Assembly: GCA_009885905.1 (NCBI GenBank)
Contig: VFJU01000219.1
Span: 1 to 9,622 of the forward strand
Origin: Verrucomicrobiota bacterium
GTDB taxonomy: Bacteria; Verrucomicrobiota; Verrucomicrobiia; Verrucomicrobiales; Akkermansiaceae
DNA: 9,622 nucleotides
Direction: 5' to 3'
Shown: in pieces, positions 7,134 to 9,622 of the stretch
Numbering within the stretch: position 1 is the first letter of the stretch
Layout: every line of letters begins with the position of its first letter
Notes under the pieces: generated by a model
Seen by the model: only the letters and a program-made list of their open reading frames with translations
Database searches by the model: none
Told to the model about the DNA's origin: nothing
Translations under genes and position numbers: made by a program

Positions 7134-7709
7134 ATGATACGCAGCAGAGACGAGCGAGTGAAACAGGTGGTCATTGGCGTGAGCATTTTGATCGCCTTGA
7201 CGGTCATGGTTCCAGTCACATTGATCAGTTGGCGTCTGCTGCCAGGTCTTTTTGGAGAATGGATCGGCACGATGATCGGGATCATGACCACGCCGTTTTT
7301 TATGGAAGCATCCTTTTCGTTGCTGGGTTTATTGATCGTTATTACTCTGAACCACTGGCGACAACATAAAGATGGGGACGAACTCGTCTACCTAGACCAA
7401 GTTACAGGGTCACAACTATCCCAGGAATTGCCTGAAAATTCCAGATGGGCCATCTATCATGAAAAGCCTCTCATTGGCGAAGCTCCATCACTGCTTACAC
7501 AAGCGGAAGGTGCTTTCGCAATCGGCGATTATTTATCTACTGCTAACTTGATCGGTGCGATGAGTCAGAACGAACTGAATCATTTGGACACACTGCGGCT
7601 GCGCTTGGAGCTCGCACGCGCGACTGACCACCACGATCTCGCCGACCGACTTGAAGAGGAATTCCGTCGTGCTAAAGCAGCTACGGATAATCATTTGAAC
7701 ACTACGTGA
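7134..7709 (+). CDS. Uncharacterised membrane protein with two transmembrane helices and a helical C-terminal tail
   Basis: I do not recognise a named family for this 191-residue protein. A short basic N-terminus (MIRSRDERVK) is followed by two hydrophobic segments near 11-33 and 44-74. A cytosolic or periplasmic region of about 115 residues comes next. Residues 119-183 are strongly helical and repeat-like: AEGAFAIGDYLSTANLIGAM, then LDTLRLRLELARATDHHDLADRLEEEFRRA. This looks like one or two degenerate TPR-type hairpins that could bind a partner protein. The two Arg/Lys-rich ends suggest both termini are cytoplasmic. The start ATG follows an AT-rich region and has no ribosome binding site. 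It is the first gene of a same-strand run with the Hpt, PH-like and YbjN genes. Confidence 0.7.
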   Translation: MIRSRDERVKQVVIGVSILIALTVMVPVTLISWRLLPGLFGEWIGTMIGIMTTPFFMEASFSLLGLLIVITLNHWRQHKDGDELVYLDQVTGSQLSQELPENSRWAIYHEKPLIGEAPSLLTQAEGAFAIGDYLSTANLIGAMSQNELNHLDTLRLRLELARATDHHDLADRLEEEFRRAKAATDNHLNTT

Positions 7710-7754
7710 TTTTTTGCTTCATCTGCACACCCGTTATTGAATCATATTCCCGTA

Positions 7755-8093
7755 ATGCAAAGCGATCCAGCAGTACTCAATACAGTCAACTTTCTCAAGA
7801 TGGCTCACGGAGATTTGCCCGCGATGCGAGTTTTGGCGGCCGATTATTTTTTTGAAACCTGGCAACAGTACTCAGATTGGCATTCGTTTATCGAAACGGG
7901 CAATTTCAACCATCTTCGTGACGATCTTCACCGATGCAAAGGCGGTGCATCACTATTTGGATTGGAGCGTATTGTTGCCTTGATCGGAGCTTATGAAAGC
8001 CCATCAGTTTTGGAAGAAAAAGGCTTTGACCTAACTGTTTTTGAGCAAGAGCTCAAGGCAGCGGAGTCTGCCGTGAGAGCCATGGTTGGTTGA
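7755..8093 (+). CDS. Stand-alone Hpt (histidine phosphotransfer) domain protein
   Basis: This 112-residue all-helical protein carries the Hpt signature LHRCKGGASLFGL at 58-70, with H59 as the likely phospho-accepting histidine and the conserved K62-G63 and G69 around it. The family passes phosphoryl groups between receiver domains in multistep phosphorelays in the cytosol. The whole protein is the size of one Hpt domain, with no kinase, receiver or output domain attached and none elsewhere in the window. An upstream in-frame TTG at 7737 could add six residues; ATG 7755 was preferred. It follows the 7134 gene by 45 bases and precedes the next by 9. The alternative is an Hpt-like fold used for binding only, but the intact histidine motif argues for real phosphotransfer. 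Confidence 0.72.
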   Translation: MQSDPAVLNTVNFLKMAHGDLPAMRVLAADYFFETWQQYSDWHSFIETGNFNHLRDDLHRCKGGASLFGLERIVALIGAYESPSVLEEKGFDLTVFEQELKAAESAVRAMVG

Positions 8094-8102
8094 GCACTCG
8101 CG

Positions 8103-8585
8103 ATGGCAGGAAAAATTAAGTCCCCCGAGAAAGAGCTAAGATTCACCCGCTCCGGTCAAGCCACTGTGTTTTGGTTAGTTGCGGCCGTGTTAGCTGCCAC
8201 AGCGATAACACTGCTGGTAACGTCAATTTATCGCGACATTAATCCGCGACTACCTCATCCGGCTTGGGCATTGCTGCCACTTACGGTGTCTGGCCTATGT
8301 GTTCGATTGGCAATAAATTTGACACGCCACGCGTATTTGATTCTTACACCGATTGGAATTGAGATCTTCCCATTTTTTCGCCCGTCACAAACCATGCATA
8401 TGGTGCTTTGGCAGGAGGTGAATCACGCCGAGGTGAATCATAAATGTACACGACTTACCTTGCACCACGACCTAGAGAAAACCTCTGGAATTCACCTTTC
8501 ACTTGGGCCGATTCGCGCTGACCGCAGGACCTTGCTTGCCAAAGCAGTGCTCGGACGGCTATCTCCTGCTGCCTCAAACGATTAA
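8103..8585 (+). CDS. Small membrane protein, possible PH-like domain
   Basis: This 160-residue protein has a basic N-terminus (1-19) and two hydrophobic segments near 21-43 and 54-74. A soluble C-terminal part of about 85 residues follows. That part reads as alternating beta strands: AYLILTPIGIEIFPFF, a W-containing turn (VLWQEVNHAEV), and TRLTLHHDL. It ends in a helix (DRRTLLAKAVLGRL). Two helices followed by L-LT--GI-----R---W--V is the pattern of bacterial PH-like (YdbT/STM3941-type) domains, though I cannot confirm this without a profile search. Nine bases separate it from the Hpt stop and six from the next ATG, so co-transcription is very likely. The role is unknown. Confidence 0.68.
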   Translation: MAGKIKSPEKELRFTRSGQATVFWLVAAVLAATAITLLVTSIYRDINPRLPHPAWALLPLTVSGLCVRLAINLTRHAYLILTPIGIEIFPFFRPSQTMHMVLWQEVNHAEVNHKCTRLTLHHDLEKTSGIHLSLGPIRADRRTLLAKAVLGRLSPAASND

Positions 8586-8591
8586 ATTCAC

Positions 8592-9110
8592 ATGCGTCCC
8601 TATTCCCGACAAATCCTCACGGTTGAAGAAACTTTTGGCCAGAACGGCTGGCATTGCGAACTCGTCGAAGGTCGTGATGTACTCCGCGCGAGTTTTGATG
8701 CCCACCACACACGGGTCGATCTAATAGCCCAAGCATTTTCCCATCTCAACGCGTTGGTTATCGTCTCTGAATCGCCGATGGTTCTGGATGCAGTACACTT
8801 GGCACCCGTGCTCGAACTTTTAGCTCGTGCAAACAAACAACTCACCCTCGGCGGTTTCGAATATGATTTGGACCGAGCCTACCTTGTTTTCCGTACCACC
8901 AATCTTTTCGAACGTGAAAAATTCGACAGCGACATTATTTCCTCAATGGTCCACTGTGCCATTGCCGAATTAGACAGAATTACACCCTACGTAGCCATCG
9001 TCCGTGACACGCCCAAAGATTTGTTAGGTGATCTTGATCTCATACGCCTACTCATGCGCGAAGATATTATTCCACCAGTACCTGGTGATGATGAAGAAGA
9101 AGAGTATTGA
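8592..9110 (+). CDS. YbjN domain-containing protein
   Basis: This 172-residue soluble protein resembles the YbjN family (PF10722), a fold related to type III secretion chaperones. The usual layout is present: an N-terminal helix and strand (VEETFGQNGWHCEL), a strand pair ending LNALVIVSE, and then the family's strongest part. That part is GGFEYDLDRAYLVFRTTNLF near 87-106, with the helix DSDIISSMVHCAIAELDRITPYV near 112-134. YbjN proteins bind other proteins and have been linked to stress and motility phenotypes in E. coli, without a defined biochemical activity. The C-terminus is a very acidic tail (GDDEEEEY, 165-172) after a Pro-rich linker. It is the last of four closely spaced + strand genes and converges on thiG, 14 bases away. 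Confidence 0.75.
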   Translation: MRPYSRQILTVEETFGQNGWHCELVEGRDVLRASFDAHHTRVDLIAQAFSHLNALVIVSESPMVLDAVHLAPVLELLARANKQLTLGGFEYDLDRAYLVFRTTNLFEREKFDSDIISSMVHCAIAELDRITPYVAIVRDTPKDLLGDLDLIRLLMREDIIPPVPGDDEEEEY

Positions 9111-9127
9111 TGCTTAAAGATGCATCA
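9108..9127. terminator. Short inverted repeat joining two convergent stop codons
   Basis: TGATGC (9108-9113) and GCATCA (9122-9127) form a perfect 6-bp inverted repeat with an 8-base loop. The left arm begins with the TGA of the YbjN gene, and the right arm ends with the TGA of thiG on the other strand. There is no T-run, so a role in termination is only possible. Confidence 0.25.
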
Positions 9128-9622
9128 ACCAAGAAATCCAGTTAGAGGACTCGTCGCTTGTGCATGATCCGATGGCTCAGGTAGTCCTAGTTCGTATGCC
9201 TCACGCCCAGCTTGCACGGCAAGTTTGAATGCGTTGGCCATACGCATAGGATCGCTAGCGATGGCAATGGCCGTGTTGATCAGCACGGCGTCGGCGCCAA
9301 GTTCCATCGCCTCTGCAGCGTGACTCGGAGCGCCTAAACCGGCGTCGACGATCACAGGCACAATGGCCTGCTCGATGATGATGCGAATTTGATCACGAGT
9401 GACCAGACCACGGTTAGAACCGATAGGTGCACCCAGCGGCATCACGGTCGCAGTGCCAACTTCTTGTAAACGCTTAGCAAGAACGGGGTCGGCATTGATG
9501 TAAGGCAAAACGGTGAAACCCTCCTTCACAAGAATTTCCGCGGCTTTGAGGGTTTCGATTGGATCAGGAAGTAGGTAGGTTGGATCCGGATGAATTTCAA
9601 GTTTGATCCATTTTGGTAAACC
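9125..9622 (-). CDS. thiG: Thiazole synthase ThiG (5' part outside window)
   Basis: The frame is open to the window edge. The visible 165 residues match the C-terminal two-thirds of ThiG, so roughly 90 N-terminal residues are missing. ThiG builds the thiazole phosphate of thiamine from deoxyxylulose 5-phosphate, dehydroglycine and the sulfur of ThiS-thiocarboxylate in the cytosol. Signatures include WIKLEIHPD at 5-13 of the fragment, whose lysine corresponds to the imine-forming lysine of the family. Others are [61 protein letters not shown], and the C-terminal [10 protein letters not shown]. The end is conserved in wording with E. coli ThiG. Partner genes such as thiS and thiO, or a TPP riboswitch, would lie to the right, beyond the window. 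Confidence 0.95.
   Translation of the reverse strand, partial: GLPKWIKLEIHPDPTYLLPDPIETLKAAEILVKEGFTVLPYINADPVLAKRLQEVGTATVMPLGAPIGSNRGLVTRDQIRIIIEQAIVPVIVDAGLGAPSHAAEAMELGADAVLINTAIAIASDPMRMANAFKLAVQAGREAYELGLPEPSDHAQATSPLTGFLG

Noticed and set aside
7697..7715. Small hairpin plus T-run after the 7134 gene as a terminator
   Set aside because: The stem is only three base pairs (CAC/GTG), too weak, and the next gene follows closely on the same strand.
1..9622. Defence system, mobile element, CRISPR or phage content
   Set aside because: No transposase, integrase, nuclease, repeat array or tRNA-flanked insertion is visible; the genes are metabolic, translational or unassigned chromosomal genes.

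Overview
The window looks like chromosomal DNA of a Verrucomicrobiota-type bacterium (or a close PVC relative). Base composition is roughly balanced. Genes are tightly packed, and no start codon has a recognisable Shine-Dalgarno sequence. A small protein with a PEP-CTERM sorting tail is present, and several hypothetical proteins are of a kind I associate with that phylum. This taxonomic call is an inference from gene content, not from a marker gene.

Region 1 (1-5185, + strand) is a compact six-gene catabolic operon whose 5' end lies outside the window. In order it encodes: a D-tagatose 3-epimerase/IolO-type sugar epimerase (partial); an aldo/keto reductase resembling L-galactose 1-dehydrogenase; a zinc-type alcohol dehydrogenase resembling L-galactonate 5-dehydrogenase (LgoD); a UxaE-type tagaturonate epimerase; a COG3618 sugar lactonase; and a KDPG aldolase. 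Read together they suggest oxidative use of L-galactose: L-galactose to L-galactonolactone, L-galactonate, D-tagaturonate and D-fructuronate. From there the usual hexuronate steps (UxuB, UxuA, KdgK, not seen here) would lead to KDPG and then to pyruvate plus glyceraldehyde 3-phosphate. L-Galactose is abundant in red-algal galactans. L-Fucose, its 6-deoxy analogue, is the main alternative substrate.

Region 2 (5218-7027, - strand) holds cysS (cysteinyl-tRNA synthetase), convergent with the operon. Upstream of it lies a very small secreted PEP-CTERM protein of about 102 residues. A possible weak hairpin separates cysS from the aldolase gene.

Region 3 (7028-7133) is an AT-rich divergent intergenic region that probably holds promoters for both directions.

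Region 4 (7134-9110, + strand) is a run of four closely spaced genes of unknown joint role: a two-helix membrane protein with a helical tail, a stand-alone Hpt phosphotransfer protein, a second small membrane protein with a possible PH-like domain, and a YbjN-family protein.

Region 5 (9125-9622, - strand) is the 3' part of thiG (thiazole synthase), convergent with the YbjN gene. Both stop codons sit inside one short inverted repeat. I saw no tRNA, rRNA, CRISPR array, transposon or phage gene, and no gene-free stretch exceeds 300 bases.
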